Positions 1-8,522 of a stretch of 64,000 bases of DNA are shown piece by piece; positions within the stretch are counted from its first letter, which is position 1, and the number at the start of each line of letters is the position of its first letter. The notes beneath the pieces are model-generated. The model had not been told where the DNA came from, searched no databases, and worked only from the letters and a program-made list of their open reading frames with translations. The stretch lies in contig NZ_CP146614.1 in NCBI RefSeq assembly GCF_037094685.1, positions 5,270,001-5,334,000 of the forward strand. The letters are read 5' to 3'. The translations under genes were made by a program, and so were the position numbers. This DNA is from Massilia sp. METH4 (lineage in GTDB: Bacteria; Pseudomonadota; Gammaproteobacteria; Burkholderiales; Burkholderiaceae_D).

Positions 1-1
1 C

Positions 2-748
2 CAGCTGTTCGCGCCGGGCGAGAACGGCCGCATTCCCATCGTGGGCGTGGCCGGCACCTGCCATACCGCGCTGATCGCGCGCCTGACCGCCTGGCAATTG
101 CAGGTCTCGGGCCGCTATGTGGGCGTGGCCTGCGAGGAAGGCGTCTACCTGAACGGGCGCAAGATCGCGCGCGGCCCGCTGACCGAATGGGAATCGGGCC
201 AGCGCCTGCTGCTGAACAAGAACGTGGAATCGGCCGTCTTCGCCAACGGCAACCGCATGATCCTCACCGAGGGCCTGCCCTACGACCGCTGCACGGTCGG
301 CGTCGTCACCGACACGCGCGGCCATGACCGCCTGGGCGAGTTCTATATCGATGCGCCGGACCAGATGTACCGCGTGCTGCGCACGCAGGTCGACGTGGTG
401 CTGTCCGACGGCGTCGCGGTGCTCAACGCCGCGGACGAACAGGTGGCCGACATGGCCCGGCTGTGCGATGGCGAAGTGCTGTTCTACGCGGTCGAGGAAA
501 GCGCGCCGGCGCTGGCCGCGCACCGCAAGGAAGGCGGCCGGGTCGTGTTCGGCCGCGGCGGCTCGTTCGTGATGGCCATCGGTGCCGATGAAGTCGCCGA
601 ACTGCCGGCCAACTGCCTGCCGAACGACGAGGACGAGTGCCGCGAAGCCGTGCTGGCCGCGATCGGCACGGGCTGGGCGCTGGGCCTGTCGCCGGACCTG
701 GTGGCCGCCGCCCTGCGCACGTTCGAATGGAAAAACCGCCGGGCGTAA
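2..748 (+). CDS. CphA2-like (CphA') cyanophycin synthetase homologue, 3' part only
   Basis: The frame is open from base 2, so the gene begins outside the window; 248 C-terminal residues are visible. The sequence aligns by eye with the Mur-ligase-like half of the complete CphA just downstream (shared ENGRIP, VNGR/LNGR, LAFDRC/LPYDRC, VAVVT/VGVVT segments). Two differences stand out. The P-loop that reads GTNGKTTT in CphA is GTCHTALI here, with no lysine. The protein also ends right after the segment matching CphA LSTFT, so the C-terminal Mur ligase domain is missing. In known CphA2 enzymes the second ATP site is lost and the enzyme polymerises beta-Asp-Arg dipeptides; that role is inferred here, since the N-terminal and ATP-grasp parts are not visible. 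It lies 38 bp upstream of cphA, probably in one operon. Confidence 0.8.
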   Translation, partial: QLFAPGENGRIPIVGVAGTCHTALIARLTAWQLQVSGRYVGVACEEGVYLNGRKIARGPLTEWESGQRLLLNKNVESAVFANGNRMILTEGLPYDRCTVGVVTDTRGHDRLGEFYIDAPDQMYRVLRTQVDVVLSDGVAVLNAADEQVADMARLCDGEVLFYAVEESAPALAAHRKEGGRVVFGRGGSFVMAIGADEVAELPANCLPNDEDECREAVLAAIGTGWALGLSPDLVAAALRTFEWKNRRA

Positions 749-786
749 GCCGGCGGCAGAGAATAAAACCAAACAGGAATCAGTAC

Positions 787-3357
787 ATGGAAGTGATCCG
801 CACCCGCGCGTTGCGCGGCCCTAACCTCTGGAGCCACCATACGGCGATCGAAGCCATCGTGTCCTGCACGCCGGAAGAACTGGCGGCCGACAAGCTGCCC
901 GGCTTCGAAGTAAGGCTGCGCGCGCGCTTTCCCCGCATCGGCCAGTTCCAGCCGCATGGCCATAGCGACGCGGTACCACTGGCGCACGTGCTGGAGCTGA
1001 CGGCGCTGGCATTGCAGGCCGAGGCCGGGTGCCCCGTCACGTTCAGCCGCACCACGCCGACGGTGGAACAGGGCATCTTCCAGATGGTCGTCGAATACAC
1101 CGAGGAAGAAGTGGGCAAGCTGGCCGTGGAGCTGGCGGAAAAGCTGGTCAACTCGGCGCTGCTGGACACGCCGTTCGACCTGAACGCCGCGCTGACGGAA
1201 CTGCGCGACCTCGACGAGGACGTGCGCCTGGGTCCGAGCACGGGTGCCATCGTGCAGGCCGCCGTGGCCCGCAAGATCCCTTACCGCCGCATGACGCAAG
1301 GCTCGATGGTAGCCTTTGGCTGGGGCAGCAAGCAACGCCGCATCCAGGCCGCCGAGATCGACTCGACCAGCGCGATCGCCGAGAACATCGCGCAGGACAA
1401 GGAATTGACGAAGAAGCTGCTGGACGCCGCCGGTGTACCGGTGCCCGTCGGCCGCACCGTCGACAGCGCCGCCGAGGCCTGGGAAGTGGCCCAGCTGATC
1501 GGCCTGCCCGTGGTGATCAAGCCGAAGGACGGCAACCAGGGCAAGGGCGTGACCGTCAACATCACCACCGAGGAACAGACGCATGCCGCATTCAACACGG
1601 CGCGCGAGTTCCGCGACGACATCATGGTCGAACGCTTCCTGCCCGGCCACGACTACCGCCTGCTGGTGATCGGCAACAAGCTGATCGCCGCCGCGCGCCG
1701 CGATCCGCCGCACGTCGTCGGCGATGGCAAGCATTCGGTGCGCGAGCTGGTCGACATGGTCAATGCCGACCCGCGCCGCGGCAGCGGGCATTCCACGTCG
1801 CTGACCAAGATCCGCTTCGACGATATCGCGCTCGCGCGCCTGAAGCTGCAAGACCTGGAGGCGGACTCGGTGCCGGCCCAGGGCCAGCGCGTCATCCTGC
1901 GCAACAACGCCAACCTGTCCACCGGCGGCACGGCCACCGACGTGACCGATGACGTGCACCCCGAAGTGGCGGCGCGCGCCGTGGAAGCGGCGCAGATGAT
2001 CGGCCTCGATATCTGCGGCGTGGACGTGGTCGTCGATTCCGTGCTGCGTCCGATCGAGGAACAGAACGGCGGCGTGGTGGAAGTGAACGCCGCGCCGGGC
2101 CTGCGCATGCACCTGTCGCCGTCGTACGGCAAGGGCCGCCCGATCGGCGAGGCAATCGTGGGTACCCTGTTCGCCGAGGGCGAGGATGGCCGCATTCCCG
2201 TCGTCGCCGTGACCGGCACGAACGGCAAGACCACCACGGTGCGCCTGATCGCCCACCTGATCGCTTCGTCCGGCCTGCGCGTCGGCATGACCAATACCGA
2301 CGGCGTGTACGTCAACGGTCGCCAGATCGACTCGGGCGACTGCTCGGGCCCGCGCAGCGCGCGCAACGTGCTGCAGCACCCGGACGTGGACGCGGCCGTG
2401 TTCGAGACGGCGCGCGGCGGCATCCTGCGCGAGGGCCTGGCCTTCGACCGCTGCAAGGTGGCCGTCGTCACCAATATCGGCGCGGGCGACCACCTGGGCC
2501 TGAACTACATCACCACGGTCGAAGACCTAGCGGTGCTCAAGCGCGTGATCGTGCAGAACGTGGATGAAAACGGCTGGGCCGTGCTGAACGCCACCGACCC
2601 GATCGTCGCTGCCATGGCCTCCGTATCGAAGGGCAAGGTGATCTTCTTCGGTGCCGACCGTTATCACCCGGTGGTTGCCACGCACATCGCGCAGGGCCGC
2701 CGTACCGTGTACGTCGACAAGGGCGACCTGGTCGCCGTCGAAGGCAAGTCCCAGCAGCGCATCGCGCTGGCGGACGTGCCGCTGACGCGCAACGGCACGA
2801 TCGGCTTCCAGGTCGAGAACGCCATGGCGGCGGTGGCCGCCGCCTGGGGTGCCGGCATCGACTGGCAATCGATCCGCCTGGGCCTGAGCACGTTCACGAC
2901 GGACAGCCACAACGCGCCCGGCCGCTTCAATGTGTTCGACTACCGCGGCGCCACCGTGATCGCCGACTACGGCCACAACCCCGACGCGATGCTGGCCCTG
3001 GTGCGTGCCGTGGAATCGATGCCGGCCAAGCGCCGCTCCGTGGTGATCAGCGGCGCGGGCGACCGCCGCGACGAGGACATCACCCAGCAGACCGAAATCC
3101 TCGGCAAGGCGTTCGACGACGTTGTGCTGTACGAAGACCAGTGCCAGCGCGGCCGCGCCGACGGCGAAGTGATCGCGCTGCTGCGCCAGGGCCTGCAAGG
3201 CGCCCCGCGCACCCGCAACGTGGACGAGATCAACGGCGAATTCGTCGCCATCGACCTGGCCATGGATCGCCTGCAGGAAGGCGACCTGTGCCTGATCCTG
3301 ATCGACCAGGTCGAGGAGGCGCTGGCGTACATCGCCAAGCGCGTCGCGGCAGGCTGA
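787..3357 (+). CDS. cphA: Cyanophycin synthetase
   Basis: An 856-residue enzyme that builds cyanophycin, a multi-L-arginyl-poly-L-aspartate storage polymer, by ATP-dependent addition of Asp and Arg. It has an N-terminal domain (about 1-160), an ATP-grasp domain with the glycine-rich loop KPKDGNQGKG at 245-254, and a C-terminal Mur-ligase-like domain with an intact P-loop GTNGKTT at 477-483 and a full C-domain (ADYGHNPDA, SGAGDRRDED). The length is normal for CphA. The start is the ATG preceded by AGGA at 775-778; the frame is open further upstream, but the protein beginning MEVIRTRALRGPN matches the family. It follows a degenerate paralogue and ends before a strong terminator. No cyanophycinase gene lies in the window. 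Confidence 0.95.
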   Translation: MEVIRTRALRGPNLWSHHTAIEAIVSCTPEELAADKLPGFEVRLRARFPRIGQFQPHGHSDAVPLAHVLELTALALQAEAGCPVTFSRTTPTVEQGIFQMVVEYTEEEVGKLAVELAEKLVNSALLDTPFDLNAALTELRDLDEDVRLGPSTGAIVQAAVARKIPYRRMTQGSMVAFGWGSKQRRIQAAEIDSTSAIAENIAQDKELTKKLLDAAGVPVPVGRTVDSAAEAWEVAQLIGLPVVIKPKDGNQGKGVTVNITTEEQTHAAFNTAREFRDDIMVERFLPGHDYRLLVIGNKLIAAARRDPPHVVGDGKHSVRELVDMVNADPRRGSGHSTSLTKIRFDDIALARLKLQDLEADSVPAQGQRVILRNNANLSTGGTATDVTDDVHPEVAARAVEAAQMIGLDICGVDVVVDSVLRPIEEQNGGVVEVNAAPGLRMHLSPSYGKGRPIGEAIVGTLFAEGEDGRIPVVAVTGTNGKTTTVRLIAHLIASSGLRVGMTNTDGVYVNGRQIDSGDCSGPRSARNVLQHPDVDAAVFETARGGILREGLAFDRCKVAVVTNIGAGDHLGLNYITTVEDLAVLKRVIVQNVDENGWAVLNATDPIVAAMASVSKGKVIFFGADRYHPVVATHIAQGRRTVYVDKGDLVAVEGKSQQRIALADVPLTRNGTIGFQVENAMAAVAAAWGAGIDWQSIRLGLSTFTTDSHNAPGRFNVFDYRGATVIADYGHNPDAMLALVRAVESMPAKRRSVVISGAGDRRDEDITQQTEILGKAFDDVVLYEDQCQRGRADGEVIALLRQGLQGAPRTRNVDEINGEFVAIDLAMDRLQEGDLCLILIDQVEEALAYIAKRVAAG

Positions 3358-3410
3358 ACCTCTACGCTTGCGGTTTGCCGGCGTAAGCGGGCAGCCGCCG
3401 GCCGCGGAAC

Positions 3411-3462
3411 ACCGGTGACAGGCACCATTTTTCTTCGAAAATGGTGCCTGTCACCGGTTTTT
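3411..3462 (+). terminator. Perfect 21-bp hairpin with T-run after cphA
   Basis: Arms 3411-3431 and 3438-3458 are perfectly complementary (21 bp) around the 6-base loop tcttcg. The right arm runs into a stretch of six T, giving a classical Rho-independent terminator shape. The arms contain the core GGTGACAGGCACC, which recurs in other intergenic palindromes of this window (54.2 kb). It may therefore be a dispersed repeat serving as a terminator. Confidence 0.8.
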
Positions 3463-3582
3463 TCATGCCGACACGCGAATCGGGCGCTCCGCCACGCAAG
3501 GGGGTGAGTTTTTCGCAGCCCGGCATTGACGACTACTCCAGTCGCTCCTAGCATGTCCCATCATGCCCACTCATCCGCTCCC

Positions 3583-4935
3583 ATGACCCTGAACTCCCTG
3601 CGCCTCCTCACGCTCGCCGCCGTGCTGGCCACCGCCCAGCTCCACGTTTCCGCCGCCGCCGCATCCTCCGAAGTCCGCCTGCTGGACGCCGCCCCGGCGG
3701 CAAGCCCGCTGACGGTCACGCTCGATCGCCCCGACTGGACGTACAAGACCGGCCAGGGCGCCACGGTACGCATCCGCCTCGACGTGGAACCGTATCCTGC
3801 CGGAGGCATTCCGATCCGCTACCGCATCGGTCCCGACATGCTGGAAGGGCCGGCCCGCACGGCCGTCGTGCCGAAAGCGGGCCTGACGCTGCCGGTCCCG
3901 CCACAGGCGCAGCCCGGCTTCGTGCGGGCCATCGTGGAGGCGACCGTGGAAGGCAAGCCGGTGAAAGCCACGGCCACCGCCGCCTTCAATCCCTTCGACA
4001 TCCGCCCGGTGCAGGCCGAGCCGGCCGACTTCGATGCGTTCTGGGCCGCGCAAAAGGAACAGCTGGCGAAGATCGATCCGCAATGGACCGTGACGCCCGC
4101 GCCGGACCTCTCCACGGCCGACGTGGAAGTCAGCTACCTGCACTACCAGAACGTCGGGCAAGGTGGCCGCCCGACCCGCATCTACGGCGTCCTGTCGGTG
4201 CCGCGCGCCGAAGGGAAGTACCCGGCGGTCCTGCAGGTGCCCGGCGCCGGCGTGCGCGGCTACAAGGGGACCGCCGACCTCGCGGCGAAGGGCGTGATCA
4301 CGCTGCAGATCGGCATCCACGGTATTCCCGTCAACCTGCCCGACGAGGTCTACGAGCAGTTGCGCTACGGCGCGCTGGAAAGCTACAACCGCTATAACCT
4401 CGACGACCGCGACAGCTATTACTACCGGCGCGTGTACCTGGGCGCCTTGCGCGGCCTCGATTACCTCGTCGCCCACGCGAAATGGGACGGGAAGACGCTC
4501 ATCACGCAAGGCGGCAGCCAGGGTGGCCAGCTGGCCATCGTGACGGCGGCGCTCGACCCGCGCGTGACGGCCACGGTGGCCTCTTATCCCGCCTATGCCG
4601 ACGTGACGGGCTACCTGAGCGGCCGCGCCGGCGGCTGGCCCGGGCTGTTCCGCAAGGATGACGCGGGCAACGTGAAGGACCAGCCCATCGGGCCGAAAGT
4701 GAAGACCACCGGGTACTACGACACGGTGAACTTCGCCAGGCGGCTGCGCGCCCCGGTGTTGTTCTACGCCGGCTACAACGACATGGTGACACCGCCCACG
4801 TCGACCTTCGCCGTCTACAACGTGATCACTGCGCCGCGCCAGTTCGTGATCGAGCCCGAACAGGTGCACTCGACCTCCAGCGCGCACCAGGCCACGCAGC
4901 AGCAGTGGATCCTGAAGCACGCGGGCAGGCGCTGA
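3583..4935 (+). CDS. Secreted acetylxylan esterase / cephalosporin-C deacetylase family hydrolase
   Basis: An alpha/beta hydrolase of 450 residues resembling the AXE1 (carbohydrate esterase family 7) group, which removes acetyl groups from xylan or xylo-oligosaccharides. Residues 1-30 form a signal peptide (hydrophobic LLTLAAVLATAQ, then Ala-rich cleavage region). An N-terminal beta-sandwich-like segment of about 130 residues precedes the hydrolase domain. The nucleophile elbow GGSQGG holds Ser312; the likely acid is Asp400 (GYNDMVTPP) and the base His429 (EQVHSTS). The chosen ATG gives the clean signal peptide; in-frame starts at 3526 and 3553 add a non-typical leader, and none has a strong ribosome site. 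The extended N-terminus and export suggest a periplasmic or extracellular role. Substrate is inferred from the family only. Confidence 0.8.
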   Translation: MTLNSLRLLTLAAVLATAQLHVSAAAASSEVRLLDAAPAASPLTVTLDRPDWTYKTGQGATVRIRLDVEPYPAGGIPIRYRIGPDMLEGPARTAVVPKAGLTLPVPPQAQPGFVRAIVEATVEGKPVKATATAAFNPFDIRPVQAEPADFDAFWAAQKEQLAKIDPQWTVTPAPDLSTADVEVSYLHYQNVGQGGRPTRIYGVLSVPRAEGKYPAVLQVPGAGVRGYKGTADLAAKGVITLQIGIHGIPVNLPDEVYEQLRYGALESYNRYNLDDRDSYYYRRVYLGALRGLDYLVAHAKWDGKTLITQGGSQGGQLAIVTAALDPRVTATVASYPAYADVTGYLSGRAGGWPGLFRKDDAGNVKDQPIGPKVKTTGYYDTVNFARRLRAPVLFYAGYNDMVTPPTSTFAVYNVITAPRQFVIEPEQVHSTSSAHQATQQQWILKHAGRR

Positions 4936-4952
4936 TCGCCAGCCGAAGGTGT

Positions 4953-5115
4953 TAGTGTGCTGAATCAGAAATTCGTTGAATAAACTCGACGAAAATCGCC
5001 TCAATACTGCGTTGAAAATGCACGGAAAGGCCCCGGCCTTACCGCGCATTTCCGCCTTGTCTTGAGACGATTTCGTCAAGTTTATTCGTCAACGAATTTC
5101 TGATTCACCACACTA
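4953..5115 (+). mobile_element. Full-length palindromic MITE with TA flanks
   Basis: The whole 163-bp segment is an imperfect palindrome centred near 5034 on AAGGCCCCGGCCTT. Outer arms begin TAGTGTG-CTGAATCAGAAATTCG on the left and end in the matching complement, with CTGATTCA-CCACACTA on the right. A TA dinucleotide sits at each outer edge (4953-4954, 5114-5115), which fits the TA target duplication of Tc1/mariner or IS630-type elements. It has no coding capacity and fills the gap between the esterase gene and the DUF2784 gene. The class is inferred from structure; no parent transposase lies in the window. Confidence 0.65.
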
Positions 5116-5150
5116 GAGTCCCACAAGGCGCTGGGAGGAGGGCGCCCATC

Positions 5151-5513
5151 GTGTTCTACGGACTGGCCGCCACGGCGGTACTGATCGTTCACCTGGCCTT
5201 TATCGTGTTCGTGCTGTTCGGCGGCCTGCTGGCGGCCTGGCGCCGCTGGTTCGCCGCCGTCCACCTGCCCGCCGCGGCATGGGGCTTCCTCGTCGAGGCG
5301 CTGGGCATCGGTTGCCCTCTTACTGGCCTGGAAAACACGTTGCGCGCAAGCGCAGGCATGGCGCGCTACGAAGGCGACTTTATCGAGCGCTGGCTGCTCT
5401 GGCTCATCTACCCGGAAGGCATGACCCGCAATATGCAGTTCGTGCTGGCCGGCGCCGTCATCGCCTTCAATCTGCTCGTCTACCTCTGGGTCTTCCGCAC
5501 CCCGAGGCACTAA
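5151..5513 (+). CDS. DUF2784 family inner-membrane protein
   Basis: A 120-residue hydrophobic protein of the DUF2784 type. It has about three to four membrane segments: residues 4-25 (LAATAVLIVHLAFIVFVLF), 38-55, and 96-115 (LAGAVIAFNLLVYLWVF). The conserved middle contains GCPLTGLEN and a YEGDFIERWLLWLIYPEG segment, both characteristic of this family. Start is GTG at 5151, supported by GGGAGGAGGG at 5133-5142. Function is not known for the family. It begins 35 bp after the MITE, so the MITE may supply or separate its promoter. Confidence 0.8.
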   Translation: MFYGLAATAVLIVHLAFIVFVLFGGLLAAWRRWFAAVHLPAAAWGFLVEALGIGCPLTGLENTLRASAGMARYEGDFIERWLLWLIYPEGMTRNMQFVLAGAVIAFNLLVYLWVFRTPRH

Positions 5514-5517
5514 AAAT

Positions 5518-5544
5518 ACTGTATGGAGTACTGTACAATACTGT
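5518..5544 (+). promoter_or_regulatory. Three direct ACTGT repeats before the recombinase gene
   Basis: ACTGT occurs at 5518-5522, 5530-5534 and 5540-5544 in an AT-rich patch directly upstream of the tyrosine recombinase gene. The spacing of 12 and 10 bases is near one helical turn. This fits a binding site for a regulator or for the recombinase itself. It resembles half of a LexA box (CTGT) but lacks the matching ACAG halves, so no regulator is assigned. Confidence 0.35.
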
Positions 5545-5584
5545 CTATCCAACCAGTACATTTCGGACCAGAACCGCAAGCTTC

Positions 5585-6751
5585 ATGGGCAAATTCGCAC
5601 CGATCGACCTGCAACCATTCTCACCGCGCAGCGCCGGCGGCCTGGCCCGGCGCGACGTCGACCCAGACGCCTGGCGCGACATTCCCGACGATGCGATGAC
5701 CGATGCGCGGACCGACAGCGAAATCGCCCGCGAGTACATCAGCCACGGCGAGCTGCGCCCCAAGTCCGTCGCCAATACCCAGAAGGAGCTGTACCGGTTT
5801 CTTACGTGGTGCCGGGAGGAGGCAGGTAAATCTCTCCGCCAGCTCACGGTGGCCGACTTGAACGCTTACAAGGAATTCCTGAAAGCGCCTCCGGCCGACT
5901 GGATCTCGACCACCAAGTGGCCGCGCACCGACGAACGCTACCGGCCGTTTTCGGGCCCGTTGTCCGATGCGAGCCGCCGGCAGGCGATGATCGCCGTGAA
6001 AGGCTTGCTGGCATTCGCCGAGCAGACCGGCTACCTGCGCCGCGACCCGGGCGCGCTCGTCAAGCAGGTGAGGATTCCCGCCGCCGCGCGCATCACCCGC
6101 TACCTGACGCAGGATGCGATCGGCCTGGCGCTCGCCACCGTGGAAGGGCGCGAAGCGGAAACGCCGGCCGCGCAGCGCCGCCGCGAGCGCGACCGTTTCC
6201 TGCTGATTGCGTATGCGCACACGGGGGCGCGGCTGAACGAGATCGTGGGCGCGAACATGGGCGCCATTTATACGGAAGGGAATGGCCGCTGGTGGATCGA
6301 CGTGGTCGGCAAGGGCAGCAAGCCGCGCCGCCTGCCGGTACCGCCGGACATGCTCGATGCCTTCCGCCGCTATCGCACCGCCTTCGGCCTGTTGCCGCAG
6401 ACGGGGCGCGGCGACAGCACGCCGCTCGTGCTGTCGAGCCGCAGCCGCGGCCTGGCGCGCATCACGGACGAAGCCGCGTCCGAAGCCTTGAAGGCCGTGT
6501 TCACGGCCGCGGCCGACGCCGCCGCGGCGCTCGGCGACAGCGATACCGCGGCCCAACTGCGGCAAGCCTCGACGCACTGGCTGCGCCACAGCATGCTGAC
6601 GAACCATGCCAATAACGGCGTGCAGTTGAAGACGCTGCAGGAAACGGCGGGCCACGCGAACATCTCCACCACGGCCGCCTATCTGCACAAGACCGACAAC
6701 GAGCGGCACGACGAGATCATGGCCTCGGTGGCCGCCAAGAACGTGGTCTGA
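5585..6751 (+). CDS. Solitary tyrosine recombinase / site-specific integrase
   Basis: A 388-residue phage-integrase-family recombinase. The N-terminal SAM-like core-binding domain covers about 45-180 (SVANTQKELYRFLTWCREE, then a helix around LLAFAEQTGYL). The catalytic domain shows all expected residues: Arg216 (TGARLNEI), Lys243 (GKGSKPRRLP), His331-x-x-Arg334 (HWLRH), His357 (GHANIS) and the nucleophile Tyr366 (AAYLH). The start at ATG 5585 is chosen because upstream in-frame sequence belongs to the DUF2784 gene in another frame. There are no neighbouring phage or integron genes and no tRNA, so its target is unclear. It is larger than XerC/XerD (about 300 residues), with an insertion before the catalytic domain. 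Confidence 0.88.
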   Translation: MGKFAPIDLQPFSPRSAGGLARRDVDPDAWRDIPDDAMTDARTDSEIAREYISHGELRPKSVANTQKELYRFLTWCREEAGKSLRQLTVADLNAYKEFLKAPPADWISTTKWPRTDERYRPFSGPLSDASRRQAMIAVKGLLAFAEQTGYLRRDPGALVKQVRIPAAARITRYLTQDAIGLALATVEGREAETPAAQRRRERDRFLLIAYAHTGARLNEIVGANMGAIYTEGNGRWWIDVVGKGSKPRRLPVPPDMLDAFRRYRTAFGLLPQTGRGDSTPLVLSSRSRGLARITDEAASEALKAVFTAAADAAAALGDSDTAAQLRQASTHWLRHSMLTNHANNGVQLKTLQETAGHANISTTAAYLHKTDNERHDEIMASVAAKNVV

Positions 6752-7549
6752 TCAGCGCAGCTCGGGATAGCCGAGGTTCACGGCCAGCTGTTCCAGGTCG
6801 TCAATGCGCTCGTAGTCCCGCTCGTCCACGCCGGCGAAGCGCCGGATGCGCAGCGCCGCCATGGCTTCCTTCAGGCGCGCGCCGGGCGCCAGCAGCGCCT
6901 CGCGCAAACGCCGCAACAGCGCGTCCGGTACGCCGTTGGCGGCGATCAGCGGCAAACCCGGCGACGACGCGGTGAACCCCAGGATGGCAATGCCGTTGAC
7001 ACTGATCGGATCTTCGCGCCGCAGGTAGGCGTACGTCACGCAATCGATCGCGGCCACGTCCGCCGCGCCGCTGCGCACCGCGCGCAGGCTGGCGGCGTGG
7101 CTGCCGGTCCAGGCCACGTCCCGGAAGAAGCGCCCTCCGCGCGCCAGCGGGGCCACGGCATGGCGCAGCGCGTTCATGCCGCTGTTCGAGTGCCGCTCGT
7201 TCACGGCGGCCACGCGGCCGCGGGCGTCGGCCAGCGTGCGGATGCCGCTGCCGTTGCGCGCCACGAGCACGCTGGAGTAATCGCCGTTCATGCAGCCCGG
7301 CACGTCGAAGCAGGGCGTGGCCAGCAGCGCCACGTGCTGGCGCAGCGTCCGCCAGTACGGGTAGCCGCAGGTCTGCGAGAGCAGCAGGTCAGGGCGGCGC
7401 CAGAACTCGGCCAGCGGCCCGGTATCGTCCACGTGTTCGACCGGCGCGGTGATATCGGCCTGTTCGAACAGCGCACCCTGCAAGGCGCAGTGTTCCTGCC
7501 GCAGCCGGGGCGACAGGTCATACATGGGCAGTGCGGCGATCCACTTCAT
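6752..7549 (-). CDS. PhnD-like (phosphate/phosphonate type) substrate-binding protein without signal peptide
   Basis: A 265-residue protein of the PhnD/SsuA-like periplasmic binding fold (ABC-type phosphonate-like ligand-binding). Recognisable segments are PDLLLSQTCGYPYW (ligand pocket region), VLVARNGSGIRTLADARGRVAAVNERHSNSGMNALR, and the later AVRSGAADVAAIDCVTYAYL. The start MKWIAALPMYDLSP shows no export signal; an in-frame start at 7585 adds 12 residues but also no signal. It overlaps the end of the desaturase gene by 32 bp, so translation is probably coupled. No ABC permease or ATPase is adjacent, so it may act as a cytoplasmic sensor or binder, not as part of a transporter. That role is inference. 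Confidence 0.7.
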   Translation of the reverse strand: MKWIAALPMYDLSPRLRQEHCALQGALFEQADITAPVEHVDDTGPLAEFWRRPDLLLSQTCGYPYWRTLRQHVALLATPCFDVPGCMNGDYSSVLVARNGSGIRTLADARGRVAAVNERHSNSGMNALRHAVAPLARGGRFFRDVAWTGSHAASLRAVRSGAADVAAIDCVTYAYLRREDPISVNGIAILGFTASSPGLPLIAANGVPDALLRRLREALLAPGARLKEAMAALRIRRFAGVDERDYERIDDLEQLAVNLGYPELR

Positions 7550-8507
7550 GGGCTTGTTCGGGCAGGTGAGGGTGGACGGGGGCATCGACGGGGCGGAAGG
7601 CGTACCTGCGCATCAGTACGGCGTAGCCCTGCACATGGAAGCCGCCGCTGCGGGCCTGATAGGCGCTGCACCGGGCGCGGTACACGCGGGGCAGCAGATA
7701 CCAGGGCAGCGAGGGCAGGTCGTGGTGCACCAGGTGCAGGTTATTGTTCAGGAACAGCAGCCGGAAGACCGGGCCTGCCTCGTTCAGCACGATCCGCTGC
7801 TTGTGTTCGGCGGCGGGCCGGTGCTCGTAGTAGGAGCGCACCATCGCCAGCGATTGTGCCGGGTAGGCGATCGCCAGCAGGTAATACCAGGGCGGCACGC
7901 CAGACTGGCGCTCGACCCACCACAGCAGCCCCGCCACCATGGCGAGGTGGCCAAGCCACATCGGCACGCAGCGCCAGTCCCCCCGCAGCGGTTGCCGCAC
8001 CGCCTCGACCAGCATTGCGGCGATCGAAATCGCCGGCCCGACGAGCAGGCGCCCGGCAAAGGTCTTGTTGAACCAGTGCAGCGCGCGCAGCGGCGCACTC
8101 ATGCCGGCCCACGCGGCCGGGGCCACGTAATAACTCTCGGTGTCGAGCGCCGGCAGGGTCAGGTGGGCATCGACATGGTGCCGCAGGTGACTGTCGCGGT
8201 ACAGCTGGTACGGGTACCAGATCGCCAGCGGCGCCTGGCCGAACAGGCCGTTGAGCCAGGGCAGGCGCGTGGGGTGGCCGTGGATCAGCTCATGTTGCAG
8301 CGACATGAACCACGTGCACCACCAGATCATCGCCGCTGTGCCGAGCCAGGGTCCGAGCTCCTTCCAGAAGACGAGGGTGCCATACCAGCCGCCGTGGATG
8401 ACGGCGATCAGCAGCCAGGTCGGCCATTCGCCGCGCCACAGGGCGCGCGCCCGCTCGGCCGCGACCTGTCGCCGGTGGGCGTCGTCCAAATATTCCGCGC
8501 GCGCCAT
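7518..8507 (-). CDS. Membrane fatty acid desaturase family protein
   Basis: A 329-residue integral membrane di-iron enzyme. The three histidine boxes are clear: HELIH (residues about 73-77), HLRHH (about 108-112) and HLVHH (about 260-264). Hydrophobic segments lie around WLLIAVIHGGWYGTLVFW, AAMIWWCTWFMSL and the Trp-rich stretch near residues 185-215. Such enzymes insert double bonds or hydroxyls into acyl or carotenoid-type chains; the substrate is unknown. It starts 15 bp after the TonB-dependent receptor gene and overlaps the PhnD-like gene at its 3' end, so the three form one transcription unit. Confidence 0.85.
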   Translation of the reverse strand: MARAEYLDDAHRRQVAAERARALWRGEWPTWLLIAVIHGGWYGTLVFWKELGPWLGTAAMIWWCTWFMSLQHELIHGHPTRLPWLNGLFGQAPLAIWYPYQLYRDSHLRHHVDAHLTLPALDTESYYVAPAAWAGMSAPLRALHWFNKTFAGRLLVGPAISIAAMLVEAVRQPLRGDWRCVPMWLGHLAMVAGLLWWVERQSGVPPWYYLLAIAYPAQSLAMVRSYYEHRPAAEHKQRIVLNEAGPVFRLLFLNNNLHLVHHDLPSLPWYLLPRVYRARCSAYQARSGGFHVQGYAVLMRRYAFRPVDAPVHPHLPEQAHEVDRRTAHV

Positions 8508-8522
8508 GTCTGCACCCGCGGA

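Noticed and set aside
484..2493. Long minus-strand frame opposite cphA
   Set aside because: It gives a His/Arg/Ala/Val-rich sequence without motifs, while the plus strand encodes a complete CphA.
5518..5544. LexA box before the recombinase gene
   Set aside because: CTGT is repeated but no ACAG half is placed 8 bases away, so the consensus is not met.
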